64,000 nucleotides of DNA from UBA7672 sp965279085. GTDB taxonomy: Bacteria > Pseudomonadota > Alphaproteobacteria > Caulobacterales > Hyphomonadaceae. Where the stretch lies: NCBI GenBank assembly GCA_965279085.1, contig OZ257149.1:1736001-1800000 (forward strand), given 5' to 3'. The position numbers were made by a program, and so were the translations under genes. The notes under the pieces are model-generated. The model was not told the DNA's origin, searched no databases, and saw nothing but the letters and a program-made list of their open reading frames with translations. Numbering within the stretch: the stretch's first letter is position 1; each line of letters begins with the position of its first letter. Shown piece by piece: positions 8,120 through 17,388 of this stretch.

Positions 8120-10111
8120 CGACGCAACCTCGCGTTGCTGTGGCACGAAAGCCTTGCGGGCGCCCGGGTCGTAGCGGAGCGCGTGGGCCAGCAGGTCGCG
8201 CGCTATGGGAGCGCCGGTGCGCGACCCCGAAACGCCGTGCTCGACGATGACGGCCACAGCGTAGCGCGGCTTGTCGGTCGGCGCATACGCCACAAAGAGC
8301 GCGTTATCCCGCAGACGCCAGGGCAGCTTGTCGTTCGAAATGGCCCGGCCGCGTGCGTCGCGGTATTTGTCCAGGCCGATCACCTGCGCAGAACCGGATT
8401 TGCCGGCCATGCGGGCGCCGGTGTAGGGCGCTGGCAGCTTGTTTTCGGGATCGAGTGAGCCTGAAGCCGCTGCGGTGCCGCCGCCTTCGGTCACGGCGAG
8501 CATCCCGTCGCGCACAAGTTCGAGGACGCCCGGCTTGAACTCGCCCATCGGCGTGACCGCGGTGTCGGGAACCGTCATGCCGCTGATGATGAGGTGCGGG
8601 TTGGGGGTGGCGGCGCCGGCCGCCGCCCGCGCGGTCATGACGGCCATTTCGAACGGCGTCGCCGTGACATAGCCCTGCCCGATGCCCGCGCTGATCGTGT
8701 CGCCCGGATACCAGCGTTCGCGGATGCGCGGATTGTTGAGCTTCCACTCGTTGTTCGGCACGACACCCGCCTTGCCGCCGGTGATGCCGAGTTCGTAGCG
8801 GTGGCCGAGGCCGAAGCGCTTGGCGACCTTCGCGATCTCCTCGATGCCGGTGCGTTCGGCGGCGCGGTAGAAGTAGCAGTCGCACGAGTTCTTGAGACCC
8901 GTACGGAGGTTCATCGTGCCGTGGCCCTCGGGCTTCCAGCAGTTGTAGAAGCGGTTGTAGTACCAGGCCTTGCCCGAGCACGGCACAGTGTCTTCCGGAT
9001 CCATCGCTCCGCTTTCCAGCGCAGCCGCCGCCACGACGATCTTGAAGGTGGAGCCGGGGTTGTAAACGCCGTCATAGGCCTTGTGGTAGAGCGGGTTGCG
9101 CTCGTCGGTTCGCAGCGCCTGGTACGGCGCGCTGGCGATGCCGCTGACGAACAGGTTGGGATCGGGCGCCGGCGTCGACATCATGCAGACGACCTCGCCC
9201 GTGGCGATGTCGATCATGACGGCGCTGCCGGCCTCCTGGCCGAAGCGCTGGATGGCGAAATTCTGGAGTTCGGCGTCGATCGACAGGACGACATCGGCGC
9301 CCGGCTGACCGGCGAGATCCTCGCTGTCGAGACGCTGGATGACGCGGCCGCCTGCGTTCTGCAGCATGCGGATCTTGCCGGGCTCGCCCTTCAGTGGGGC
9401 CTCGCCGAAGGCCTCGATGCCGGACTTGCCAACGCGCATGGCGGGGTGACGGTAGAGACGGCGGACGGTGGCGGCGCGGGCCTTGCCCTCTGGCGAGTCG
9501 AGGTTCTCGTTGGCGAGCTTGAGCTCAGCCTCCACCATGCGCGTGATGTCGGCTTCGTTGGCTTTCGCGACATAGCCGATGGTGTGGTAGAATGCGGCCT
9601 GCAGGGGATACGAGCGCAGCTCGCCCACCTCGGCGCGGACGCCGGCGAGTTCGGGCGCCATGACGTTGGCCTGCGCGAATTCTTCCCAGGTCAGGTCGTC
9701 GGCGACGAGCACGTCGCGGAATTGCGGGCCGGTTGTTGCTTCCTGAATGACGGAGCGCTTTTTCGCCTCGCTGATCGGCAGGAAGCGCGCCAGACGTTCG
9801 ATGGCTTCCGTGATCGCCGCGTGGTGTTCGCGCTGGTCTCCCGTTCCACCCGCCAGCTCGGGACGGATTGTGACGTAGAAGCTGCGCTTCGAGCCGGCGA
9901 GCACGCGGCCGGTGCGGTCGTAGATCGTGCCGCGGTGAGGCGGGGCGGGCTCAAGGCGGATGCGGGTTTCAAGCGCCTTGCTCTGGAATTCGGCCTGGCG
10001 GAACAGCTGCAGTTCGGCGAGGCGCACGGTGAGACCGGTAAACAGCACGCCGCCGCCGACAAGGAACATCTGGCGGCGCGAAGGAAACAGGTTTCTCCAG
10101 TCGCGGCTCAT
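8099..10111 (-). CDS. mrdA: Penicillin-binding protein 2 (peptidoglycan transpeptidase)
   Basis: A 670-residue class B PBP that cross-links peptidoglycan during cell elongation with RodA, MreC and MreD. One N-terminal membrane segment (about 15-35) is followed by the dimerisation/pedestal domain with the RGTIYDRTGRVLA motif (60-72). The transpeptidase motifs are STFK at 354-357 (acylated Ser354), SCD at 409-411 and KSG at 571-573. Its ATG overlaps the end of mreD by 4 nt, and its stop overlaps the first ATG of the duplicated junction before rodA. Confidence 0.96.
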   Translation of the reverse strand: MSRDWRNLFPSRRQMFLVGGGVLFTGLTVRLAELQLFRQAEFQSKALETRIRLEPAPPHRGTIYDRTGRVLAGSKRSFYVTIRPELAGGTGDQREHHAAITEAIERLARFLPISEAKKRSVIQEATTGPQFRDVLVADDLTWEEFAQANVMAPELAGVRAEVGELRSYPLQAAFYHTIGYVAKANEADITRMVEAELKLANENLDSPEGKARAATVRRLYRHPAMRVGKSGIEAFGEAPLKGEPGKIRMLQNAGGRVIQRLDSEDLAGQPGADVVLSIDAELQNFAIQRFGQEAGSAVMIDIATGEVVCMMSTPAPDPNLFVSGIASAPYQALRTDERNPLYHKAYDGVYNPGSTFKIVVAAAALESGAMDPEDTVPCSGKAWYYNRFYNCWKPEGHGTMNLRTGLKNSCDCYFYRAAERTGIEEIAKVAKRFGLGHRYELGITGGKAGVVPNNEWKLNNPRIRERWYPGDTISAGIGQGYVTATPFEMAVMTARAAAGAATPNPHLIISGMTVPDTAVTPMGEFKPGVLELVRDGMLAVTEGGGTAAASGSLDPENKLPAPYTGARMAGKSGSAQVIGLDKYRDARGRAISNDKLPWRLRDNALFVAYAPTDKPRYAVAVIVEHGVSGSRTGAPIARDLLAHALRYDPGARKAFVPQQREVASAEAKPT

Positions 10112-10596
10112 CGTCTGGCCACCCTGATGCTCGCAGGGATGATTACAAAGCGCACGAGCGGATAGAGCAAGCCCGTCATGACGAAGTCAGCCATCAAAGG
10201 TCCGCGCGCGAGGCCGGTGTGGCCGGCGATCGAGCCGGCGATGCCCAGCATCACGCTGGCGGCGATGAACCCGCCGATGAGTGCAATGATCTCCGCGCCG
10301 ATGACGGGGATGGGCGGCTGGCGGTCCCACGCCACGAGTGCGACGGCGTAGGCGCTGAGCAACGCGAGCGGCCAGGCGCCGATCGGCGCCTCGCCCATGA
10401 AATCCATCGCGACGCCGAGGGCGATCAGACAACCCGCGACCCACACCGACAGGCCGAACGAGGCAAGACCGGCCGCGAGCCAGAGCCCGGCAATGGGCCA
10501 CCATGCGCCGGCGAGACCAACCTGCATGCCGAACGCAGTCGTGAGGAAAGCAAGGAGGGTGAGGAGGAGCACCCAGAGGCGCCAGGGAAGCGTCAC
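10108..10596 (-). CDS. mreD: Rod shape-determining protein MreD
   Basis: A 162-residue integral membrane protein with five or so hydrophobic segments. Primary sequence of MreD is weakly conserved, so the call rests largely on position: it lies between mreC and mrdA and overlaps each by 4 nt. The length and the run of membrane segments fit. It connects MreC to the PBP2-RodA polymerase in the inner membrane. Confidence 0.9.
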   Translation of the reverse strand: MTLPWRLWVLLLTLLAFLTTAFGMQVGLAGAWWPIAGLWLAAGLASFGLSVWVAGCLIALGVAMDFMGEAPIGAWPLALLSAYAVALVAWDRQPPIPVIGAEIIALIGGFIAASVMLGIAGSIAGHTGLARGPLMADFVMTGLLYPLVRFVIIPASIRVARR

Positions 10597-11654
10597 TGTC
10601 CGCCTCCCTGCCCGGGCTGCGCGGCTGGCGCCTGCGCCGGCGGTGCGGCGGGCGTAGCTGCAGGCGTGGGACGCGGCGCGGCCTGCGCGGGGCGCGGCGT
10701 TGCGGCGGCGGACGGCTGGTTCGGCCCGCCGGTGGCGGGCGTGGTCGTTGGCACCGGAGGCGCCAGCGGCGCATTGACGGTGCGCAGCGAGGTGTCGGTG
10801 TTCTTCTGGACGTCGTTCAGCACCGGCGCGGTTTCAGGCGTCGCGAAATCCGGTGGCGGGACGAGACGCACGAAGTCGATCGGAGCACCTTCCATGGCGA
10901 GGTCGATGCGCCAGGTCGCGCCATCCTTGCGCGACGTGCCGACGCGAATGCCGAGCGGAAGCTTGCCGTCGTCGCCCGACGTGACCCAGACCTCGCCGGC
11001 CACAATGCGGTCAGGTGTTTCGGGCTCGAGCAGCATGGCGGAGTTGCCGCTGTCGCCGACCAGCAGGGCGCGGTCGCCGGACTGCGTGCCCATGACCGGG
11101 ATGCGGCTGGAGCCGTCCGTCAGCAGCAGGATGCGGGCGGTATATTCGCCGACGCGGACGACCCGGCCGACAAGGCCGTTTTCATTCACGGCGGCGAAAC
11201 CCGCGCGCACGCCGTTGGCGGCGCCGGCGTTGGCGATGCGGCTGGCGGAGAAGGGGCCGTTTTCCTCGGCCACGACACGCGCGGTGACGGACTGGCCCTG
11301 CGTTTCACCGACAAGGTCGAGGAGCTTCTCGTAGCGCTCCATGCGGAGGGCCATGGTCTCGGCGAGGTCCTTCCAGCGCTGCAGGTCGCGGACGCGGGCC
11401 TCGAGCTCCGCGATTTTGACTGTGTCTTGCTCACTGCGGCCGAAACCGAACTGCCAGCCGGTGATGCCAGAGGAAAAGCTGGCGAGACTGGCGGCGGTCG
11501 AGTCCATTGACTGACGCGAGGCTTCGATCCCGCCACGAACGGCGCTGGATGTCTGGATGGCGAGGACGCCGACCATGGAGATGCCAAGGCCCACGACGAC
11601 GGCGCGCGCGCCAACGCGCGGCTCTCCCGATCGTCTGCGACCATACCAGGCCAT
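10593..11654 (-). CDS. mreC: Rod shape-determining protein MreC
   Basis: A 353-residue bitopic protein. A short Arg-rich cytoplasmic tail precedes one membrane segment (about 18-38), then a helical region (about 90-125) and the beta-rich MreC core with the typical ENGLVGRVVRVGEYTARILLL-like stretch near residues 160-180. The final 60 residues are almost entirely Pro, Ala, Thr, Gly and Gln, an unusually long disordered tail. MreC is the periplasmic organiser that activates PBP2. The gene lies 65 nt after mreB and overlaps mreD by 4 nt. Confidence 0.94.
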   Translation of the reverse strand: MAWYGRRRSGEPRVGARAVVVGLGISMVGVLAIQTSSAVRGGIEASRQSMDSTAASLASFSSGITGWQFGFGRSEQDTVKIAELEARVRDLQRWKDLAETMALRMERYEKLLDLVGETQGQSVTARVVAEENGPFSASRIANAGAANGVRAGFAAVNENGLVGRVVRVGEYTARILLLTDGSSRIPVMGTQSGDRALLVGDSGNSAMLLEPETPDRIVAGEVWVTSGDDGKLPLGIRVGTSRKDGATWRIDLAMEGAPIDFVRLVPPPDFATPETAPVLNDVQKNTDTSLRTVNAPLAPPVPTTTPATGGPNQPSAAATPRPAQAAPRPTPAATPAAPPAQAPAAQPGQGGGQ

Positions 11655-11719
11655 CTACTACACAGCTCCCTGACCCCTCACCGGGCCAACAGGATTCTGG
11701 CGGGCTTCGCAGCCGGAGC

Positions 11720-12760
11720 CTAGACCTCCGGAGCGAGCACGCCCTTCATCTTTTCGAGGTTCTCAAGCACCTTGCCCGAGCCGAGCACCACGCATTTCAG
11801 CGGATCCTCGGCGACCGTCACAGGCAGACCGGTACGCTCGCGCAGCACGACGTCAAGGTTGCGCAGCAGCGCGCCGCCGCCGGTCAGCACGATGCCCTTG
11901 TCGACGATGTCGGCCGCCAGTTCCGGAGGCATCGCTTCCAGCGCGGTTTTCACGGAATCCACGATCTGGGTAACCGGCTCGGTCAGGGATTTGGCGACCA
12001 TCGCCTCGGTGATCTCGATTTCCTTGGGCACGCCGTTCATCAGGTCGCGGCCGCGGATGTCGAGGGACATGCCCTTGCCGTTTTCCGGAGCTTTCGCGGT
12101 GCCGATTTCCTTCTTGATGCGCTCGGCCGACGCCTCGCCGATCAGCAGGTTCTCTTCGCGGCGCAGGTAGTTGACGATGGCGTCGTCCATCTTGTCGCCG
12201 CCGACGCGTACCGAACGGGAATAAACCAGACCGCCGAGCGACAGGACGGCGACCTCGGTCGTTCCGCCGCCGATATCAACGACCATCGAGCCCGACGGTT
12301 CGTCGATTGGCAGGCCGGCGCCGATCGCGGCAGCCATGGGTTCGTAGATAAGGTGGACCTGGCGGGCGCCGGCCATCTGAGCCGACTGGTGGATGGCGCG
12401 GCGTTCGACCGGGGTCGCGCCGGCGGGCACGCAGATGATGATGATCGGGGCAATGAAGGAGCGGCGGACCTGCACCTTCTGGATGAAGCGCTTGATCATT
12501 TCCTCGGCGACTTCGAAGTCGGCGATGACGCCATCGCGCATCGGGCGGACGGCTTCCATGTAGATCGGGGTCTTGCCAAGCATCATCTTGGCTTCCTTGC
12601 CGACCGCGTGGACGACCTTCCGGCCGTTCTGGTTCACGTAGGCGACGACCGAGGGCTCATCCAGCTGGACACCGTGGCCCTTGACGTAGACGAGCGTGTT
12701 CGCCGTCCCGAGGTCGATAGCCATGTCGGTGGACATGAGGCTGAAGAGTTTGCCGAACAT
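11720..12760 (-). CDS. mreB: Rod shape-determining protein MreB (bacterial actin)
   Basis: A 346-residue actin-like ATPase that guides the wall synthesis complex. The start is MFGKLFSLMSTDMAIDLGTANT, giving the normal MreB length; the membrane-binding N-terminus and the phosphate-1 motif DLGTANT are present, and the phosphate-2 motif reads DIGGGTTEVAV, followed by a GGGALLR adenosine motif. The open frame extends 91 codons upstream, but that part has no family match. A GGAG lies 10 nt before the chosen ATG. It is the first gene of the elongasome run. Confidence 0.97.
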   Translation of the reverse strand: MFGKLFSLMSTDMAIDLGTANTLVYVKGHGVQLDEPSVVAYVNQNGRKVVHAVGKEAKMMLGKTPIYMEAVRPMRDGVIADFEVAEEMIKRFIQKVQVRRSFIAPIIIICVPAGATPVERRAIHQSAQMAGARQVHLIYEPMAAAIGAGLPIDEPSGSMVVDIGGGTTEVAVLSLGGLVYSRSVRVGGDKMDDAIVNYLRREENLLIGEASAERIKKEIGTAKAPENGKGMSLDIRGRDLMNGVPKEIEITEAMVAKSLTEPVTQIVDSVKTALEAMPPELAADIVDKGIVLTGGGALLRNLDVVLRERTGLPVTVAEDPLKCVVLGSGKVLENLEKMKGVLAPEV

Positions 12761-13103
12761 GGCAGTGGGGCTCCGGACTGCGCGACTCAGCGCGCGCAGA
12801 TTCAATCGCTCCCCATAGCTTCTGTCGTCTTTCAAAATCGCTAACGCAATAGCTCGCTGCCAATAATAGCTGCGCCAGACGGAACGGAGCGTTTCGCACG
12901 CTTTCCGAGCAGCTCCTGCAGGCTCCGAGACGCGGATCGAGGCCCGACTGAGACCCTTCCCGCCCGAAACCGAAGCATGAAAAACGGCACGCTCCGTACA
13001 CTCGCGATTCACGCTGATCTTTCGGGCAGGCACTTGCCAGACGTTTCGGGGAGGCGCCTATGGAGCCAACGATGAGATTCCCTACGCCCTCCCCCGGACC
13101 TGC
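12761..13103. other. Intergenic region between mreB and the MFS gene
   Basis: A 343-nt divergent spacer with no gene I can support. It must carry the promoter of mreB on the minus strand and probably that of the MFS gene on the plus strand. The most AT-rich stretch is about 12830-12875 (it contains CAATAATAG on the plus strand), the likeliest place for the mreB promoter, but I could not pair convincing -35 and -10 hexamers. An open frame crossing it on the minus strand is only the upstream extension of mreB. Confidence 0.5.
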
Positions 13104-14456
13104 ATGAGCGAAACGACGGCCGAAGGCGCCCCAGACGGGCAGCCCGGAAGGTTCGCAGCCTTCCGGCACGGGTCCTTCGTGCTCTATTTCCTGGCGCGTG
13201 TGTTCACGACCTTCGGGGCGCAGATCCTGTCGGTGGCGGTGATCTGGCACATCTACGCGATCACCAAGTCGGCGCTCTTCACGGGCCTGGTCGGCCTCGT
13301 GCAGTTCCTGCCGCTGGCGCTGCTCGTTCTGGTGACCGGTACGGCGGCGGATCAGTTCGGCCGCAGAATGATCATGGGGCTGTCGATCGTGCTGGCGGCC
13401 GCCTGCGCGCTGGCCATGGCGCTGTTCAGCGGGCTGGGCATGATCTCGGCCTGGCTGATGCTGAGCATCCTGGTCGTGTTCGGCGTGGCGCGAGCGTTCC
13501 TCGGACCCGCCTCGTCGTCGCTGGTGGTGTCGCTGGTGCCTGCGAAGGATTTCGCCAACGCCGTCACATGGAACTCGTCCGCCTGGCAGGGCGCGACCAT
13601 CATCGGCCCGGCGGCGGGCGGCCTGCTGCTGGGTCTTGGCGAGCGGCCTTTCACGAACTGGCTGGCCGGACAGGGCCAGCCGGAGATCGCCGGCCTGCTG
13701 GACGGGCATGGGCCTGAGATCGCCTACGCCATCGCGTTCGTCTTCATGTTGCTGGGCGCGGTGCTGGTCTTCGCGATCCCGAAGCCACCCAAGGCGCCGC
13801 CGAAGGAGCGCCCCACTCTCTCCAATATGCTGGAGGGGTTCCGGTTCATCTGGAAGCAGAAGATTATTCTCGGCGCGATCTCGCTGGACCTGTTCGCGGT
13901 GCTTATGGGCGGGGTGATCGCGCTGCTGCCGATCTATGCCGAGGAGATCCTGAACCTTGGGCCCGAGGGGCTGGGCTGGCTGCGCGCCGCGCCTGGGATC
14001 GGCGCCATCGTGATGGGCGCGCTTATCGCGATCTTCCCGATCAAGGATCACGCGGGACGGATCATGTTCATCTGCGTCGCGCTGTTCGGAATCTTCACGG
14101 TGATGTTCGGGCTTTCGACCGTGGCGTGGTTGTCGATCACTGCACTGATCCTGCTCGGCGCTGTGGACATGGTCAGCGTGGTGATCCGCGAGACCCTGCT
14201 GCAGCTTTGGACGCCGGATGAGGTGCGCGGCCGGGTGAACGCGGTGAACTCGGTGTTCGTGTCTGCTTCCAACGAGCTGGGGGAATTCAGGGCCGGGACG
14301 ATGGCGCATGCGATCGGACCGGCGGCCATTGGCGCCGTGCCGGCCGTGGTGATCGGGGGCGTGGGCGCTGTCGTGGTGGCCGGTGCTTGGGCCTGGATGT
14401 TCCCGCAGCTGCGCAATGCGCGGCGGCTGGACGGCAAGGACGTGACGACGCCCTGA
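13104..14456 (+). CDS. MFS transporter, MFS_3 (EntS-like) type
   Basis: A 450-residue protein with about 12 membrane segments. The loop between segments 2 and 3 has the major facilitator signature (GTAADQFGRRMIMG), and the WNSSAWQGATIIGPAAGGLL stretch in segment 5 is typical of the MFS_3 group that includes the enterobactin exporter EntS. The C-terminal half has RGRVNAVNSVFVSASNELGE, another mark of that group. It is most likely an exporter; the substrate is unknown. It is followed after 42 nt by a ferredoxin gene on the same strand. Confidence 0.88.
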   Translation: MSETTAEGAPDGQPGRFAAFRHGSFVLYFLARVFTTFGAQILSVAVIWHIYAITKSALFTGLVGLVQFLPLALLVLVTGTAADQFGRRMIMGLSIVLAAACALAMALFSGLGMISAWLMLSILVVFGVARAFLGPASSSLVVSLVPAKDFANAVTWNSSAWQGATIIGPAAGGLLLGLGERPFTNWLAGQGQPEIAGLLDGHGPEIAYAIAFVFMLLGAVLVFAIPKPPKAPPKERPTLSNMLEGFRFIWKQKIILGAISLDLFAVLMGGVIALLPIYAEEILNLGPEGLGWLRAAPGIGAIVMGALIAIFPIKDHAGRIMFICVALFGIFTVMFGLSTVAWLSITALILLGAVDMVSVVIRETLLQLWTPDEVRGRVNAVNSVFVSASNELGEFRAGTMAHAIGPAAIGAVPAVVIGGVGAVVVAGAWAWMFPQLRNARRLDGKDVTTP

Positions 14457-14498
14457 GAAGGGTTCAGACTGCGTGACGATGGTGCGAGGGCAGTATCC

Positions 14499-14798
14499 GT
14501 GACCACGCCGCTTCCGGAATCCTGCAAGCAGCCAGCGGGCAAGCTGCGGCCCGTCGTTGATCCGGCGAAGTGCGAAGCGAAGGCGGCGTGCGAGGCGATC
14601 TGCCCGGTCGATGTGTTCGAGGTCGTGCGCATTCCAAAGGAGACGTTCCGGTCTCTGCCTGCCCTGTCGAAGCTGAAGGTCTGGGTGCACGGCATGAAAA
14701 CCGCCGTGACGCCCAATGCGGACGCCTGCGTAGGCTGCGCGCTTTGCGTCGAGGCGTGTCCGGAGTCCGCGATACGGCTGCTCGCTTCGGATCGATGA
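14499..14798 (+). CDS. Ferredoxin with one degenerate cluster motif
   Basis: A 99-residue ferredoxin read from a GTG codon with a GAGGG site upstream. The second motif is complete: CVGCALCVEACP at about residues 77-88. The first is CEAKAACEAICP, with Lys where the second Cys of CxxCxxCxxxCP should be. By family logic one cluster can be a normal [4Fe-4S] and the other may be [3Fe-4S] or absent. A long insert (KETFRSLPALSKLKVWVHG) separates the motifs. The gene stands between the MFS and EVE genes with short gaps; its redox partner is not evident. Confidence 0.82.
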   Translation: MTTPLPESCKQPAGKLRPVVDPAKCEAKAACEAICPVDVFEVVRIPKETFRSLPALSKLKVWVHGMKTAVTPNADACVGCALCVEACPESAIRLLASDR

Positions 14799-14853
14799 AG
14801 GCTGGCTTCGGCGCCGCTGCATCGCTTAGATAGGCAAGGCAGCGGAGAGAGCG

Positions 14854-15276
14854 ATGGCGTACTGGCTGGTGAAGTCCGAGCCCGAGGAGTTTTCCTGGGC
14901 GATGCAGGTGAAGGCCGGGAAGAAAGGCACGCCATGGACAGGCGTGCGTGCGCATCCGCCGAAGCTGCACCTCAAGAACATGGCGAAGGGCGACAAGGCC
15001 TTCTTCTATCACACGGGTGACGAGAAGCAGATCGTCGGCATCGTCGAGATCGCGAAGACGGCCTATCCGGACCCTACGGCGGAGAAGGACTCGCCGTGGG
15101 TTGTTGTCGACACGGTGGCGGTTGAGCCACTGAAGACACCCGTGACCCTGGCGGCGATCAAGGCCGATCCGAAGCTGAAGGACATGGCGCTGGTGCGCAT
15201 CGGGAGGCTGTCGGTGCAGCCGGTTAGCGAAGCGGAGTGGAAGCACATCTGCAAGCTGGGCGGCGTCAAAGCCTGA
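14854..15276 (+). CDS. EVE domain protein (thymocyte nuclear protein family)
   Basis: A 140-residue single-domain protein starting MAYWLVKSEPEEFSW, the conserved EVE start, followed by TPWTGVR, KGDKAFFYHTG and IVGIVEI. The EVE fold is related to PUA and YTH domains and is thought to bind modified bases in nucleic acid. Length is typical for stand-alone bacterial members. A GGAGAG site lies before the ATG. Its 3' end overlaps the convergent ABC-F gene by 11 nt. The cellular role is unknown. Confidence 0.92.
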   Translation: MAYWLVKSEPEEFSWAMQVKAGKKGTPWTGVRAHPPKLHLKNMAKGDKAFFYHTGDEKQIVGIVEIAKTAYPDPTAEKDSPWVVVDTVAVEPLKTPVTLAAIKADPKLKDMALVRIGRLSVQPVSEAEWKHICKLGGVKA

Positions 15277-16840
15277 TTTCTCGTGTGCAACCGATGCCGG
15301 CGATGAAGGCAGGGTCGTGGCTGACGACGATGAGGGCTCCGTCATAGCTCCGCAGTGCTTCCTCGATCACCTCGATGGAGTCGATGTCGAGGTGGTTAGT
15401 GGGCTCGTCCAGCAGCAAGAGTTGCGGCGGCTCCTTCGCGGCAAGCAGCACAGACATTGCGGCGCGAAGGCGTTCGCCGCCCGATAGCGTCGAGACGACC
15501 TGATGCGCCTTCTTGTTCCGGAACGCGAAGCGGGCGAGAGCGGCGTAGGCGGCGTTGTCATCGAGCTCTGGATTGGCGGCGCGCATGTTGTCGAGCAGCG
15601 TGAGCGCGGGATCGAGCGCGTCGGCGTGCTGGTCCAGCATGGCGATGCGGCCGTCGAGCCGGCGGATCGAGCCGGAAGCGGGCTGACGCTCGCCAACGAT
15701 CATCCGCAGCAGGGTGGATTTGCCTGAGCCGTTCGCGCCGGCGATGTGAATGCGTTCAGGCCCGACAATTTTCAGATTGAGCGGACCGAACAGCGTGCGG
15801 CCACCCGCCTCTGCTTTCACATCCTCGAATACAAGCACGACTTTCTGAGCGGGCAGGTTCACGCTTGGCGCGACGACGTTGAGCGGCACGAGGACTTCGA
15901 ACCGCGCCTTGGCCTTGTCGAGCGCTTCGTTTGCCTCGGAGAGCTGGCGGTCCGCGAGGCGGTTGGCGGCGCCTTGCGAGGCTTGGGCGCGGTCCTGCTT
16001 GAAGTCGAGCAGCATCTTGCTCTGCCCTGCCGTGGCGCGGCCGGCCTTGCCGGCGGCGTCCTTGCGCTGCTTCATCTCGCGCTGCAGCTGCACCTGATCC
16101 TTCACGCGGCGCAGGTCGGTCTCGGCCTTTTCGAGCGCGCCTTCGGCCGCCGCGCGACGGGCTTCGCGGGCTGCAGCGAATGCCGACCAGCCGCCGCCAA
16201 ACATGGTGACCCCTATGGGCGTCAGCTCGATGATGCGGTCGACATGCTCAAGCAGGTCGCGGTCGTGGCTTGCGACAAGGGCAGCGTCGCGCCACTCGTC
16301 GATCAGGGCGAGGATCGCTGCCCTGCCCGGCGCGTCGAGATTGTTGGTCGGTTCGTCAAGCAGCAGGATGTCGGGCGCTTCCAGCCACAGGCGGGCGACC
16401 GCGATGCGCGTGCGCTCGCCGCCGCTGAAGCCCTTTATGGTCCGGGTGAGATCGCGCTCGGGCAGGTCGACCTTCGCCAGCGTTTCGGCGACGCGGTGTT
16501 CGAGCGTCCAGTCAGCTTCGGCCATGTCCTCTTCACTGCCTTGCCCGGCTTCGAGGCGGGCAAGGCGCGCAAGGCCGCCGGCCACGCCAAGGGCTTCAGC
16601 GAGCGTGATGGTGTCGTCGGGCCAGCTCTGGGCGAGTTCGCCGACGCGACCGGAGACGTTGATCGCGCCCGAAGAAGGTTCGCCCTGCCGAGCGACGAGG
16701 CGCAGCAGCGTGGACTTGCCCGAGCCATTGCGGCCGACGAGGCCGACGCGCTCGGCGCCGATGGCGAGGGTAAGGTTTTCGAAAAGGACGCGGCCTTCAG
16801 GCGTTGCCGCCGCGACCTGGTCGAGTGTGATGAATGACAT
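15266..16840 (-). CDS. ABC-F family ATP-binding protein
   Basis: A 524-residue soluble protein with two ABC ATPase domains and no membrane segments. Domain 1 has GRNGSGKST, LSGGER-type signature FSGGERTR and LLLDEPTNNLD; domain 2 has GANGSGKST, LSGGERLR and LLLDEPTNHLD. The charged, Gln/Lys-rich linker (about residues 235-310) is the ABC-F P-site tRNA-interaction motif region. Members act on the ribosome (translation factors or antibiotic protection); which role applies here cannot be told. It has no transporter partner nearby. Confidence 0.92.
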   Translation of the reverse strand: MSFITLDQVAAATPEGRVLFENLTLAIGAERVGLVGRNGSGKSTLLRLVARQGEPSSGAINVSGRVGELAQSWPDDTITLAEALGVAGGLARLARLEAGQGSEEDMAEADWTLEHRVAETLAKVDLPERDLTRTIKGFSGGERTRIAVARLWLEAPDILLLDEPTNNLDAPGRAAILALIDEWRDAALVASHDRDLLEHVDRIIELTPIGVTMFGGGWSAFAAAREARRAAAEGALEKAETDLRRVKDQVQLQREMKQRKDAAGKAGRATAGQSKMLLDFKQDRAQASQGAANRLADRQLSEANEALDKAKARFEVLVPLNVVAPSVNLPAQKVVLVFEDVKAEAGGRTLFGPLNLKIVGPERIHIAGANGSGKSTLLRMIVGERQPASGSIRRLDGRIAMLDQHADALDPALTLLDNMRAANPELDDNAAYAALARFAFRNKKAHQVVSTLSGGERLRAAMSVLLAAKEPPQLLLLDEPTNHLDIDSIEVIEEALRSYDGALIVVSHDPAFIAGIGCTREIRL

Positions 16841-16958
16841 GGAGATACCGAAGCTTCAGGTGGGAAACGCGCGCGAGTTCTGGCGGGTTTCTAGAGCTTC
16901 ATGGTCCGTGGTCTCCGTTGCGTGGGCGCTATCTGGTGCGGTGGGCGCGAAATGTCAA

Positions 16959-17345
16959 TCAGCCGCCGGACCCGTATGGCCGCGTGATGATCTCCAGGAC
17001 ATGGCCGTTCGGGTCTTCCCAGTAGACCCCGCGGCCGCCGTCGTGGCGATTGATCTGGTCGCGCTGCCTGCGTGCTGGGTCGGCGTAGTAAGCGAGGCCG
17101 CGGCCCTTGATGCGACCGAAGATGTCGTCGAACTCGCTCTCGCTGACGAGGAAGGCGTAGTGCTCGACGATGATCTCGTGGTCCTCAGCCGCGATGAAGT
17201 CGAGACTGACACCGTTGGCTGTCTCGACGACCATGAAGGGCCCGAACGGGCGCGGCTTCGGCAGGCCGGGCATGTCCGCGAGGAAGTTGGCGGATACGAC
17301 CTTGTCCTTCGCGTGGACGATGGTGTGGTTGAGCTGAACGGGCAT
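16959..17345 (-). CDS. VOC family protein (glyoxalase/dioxygenase-like)
   Basis: A 128-residue protein with two beta-alpha-beta-beta-beta modules. Candidate metal-binding residues are His in LNHTIVHAKD near the N-terminus, and His and Glu in the IIVEHYAFLV and GHVLEIITRPY stretches; the end pattern WEDPNGHVLEI is a hallmark of the fold. I start at 17345 (MPVQLNHTIV), where family members begin; an upstream in-frame ATG at 17393 would run into the repeat element. Substrate unknown. It is preceded by the composite palindrome 17389-17511. Confidence 0.85.
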   Translation of the reverse strand: MPVQLNHTIVHAKDKVVSANFLADMPGLPKPRPFGPFMVVETANGVSLDFIAAEDHEIIVEHYAFLVSESEFDDIFGRIKGRGLAYYADPARRQRDQINRHDGGRGVYWEDPNGHVLEIITRPYGSGG

Positions 17346-17388
17346 GGCATGGAGATTAGGTGCTGGCGCAGCGTGTTCAAGCGCCGGA

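Noticed and set aside
8077..8127. Upstream ATG as start of RodA
   Set aside because: The extra 17 Arg/Pro-rich residues come from the mrdA end read in another frame and include the duplicated segment; the family begins at 8076.
12657..14822. Open frame of about 720 codons on the minus strand across mreB upstream and the MFS gene
   Set aside because: It lies opposite the MFS transporter, whose membrane segments and signature are clear; the frame has no family match.
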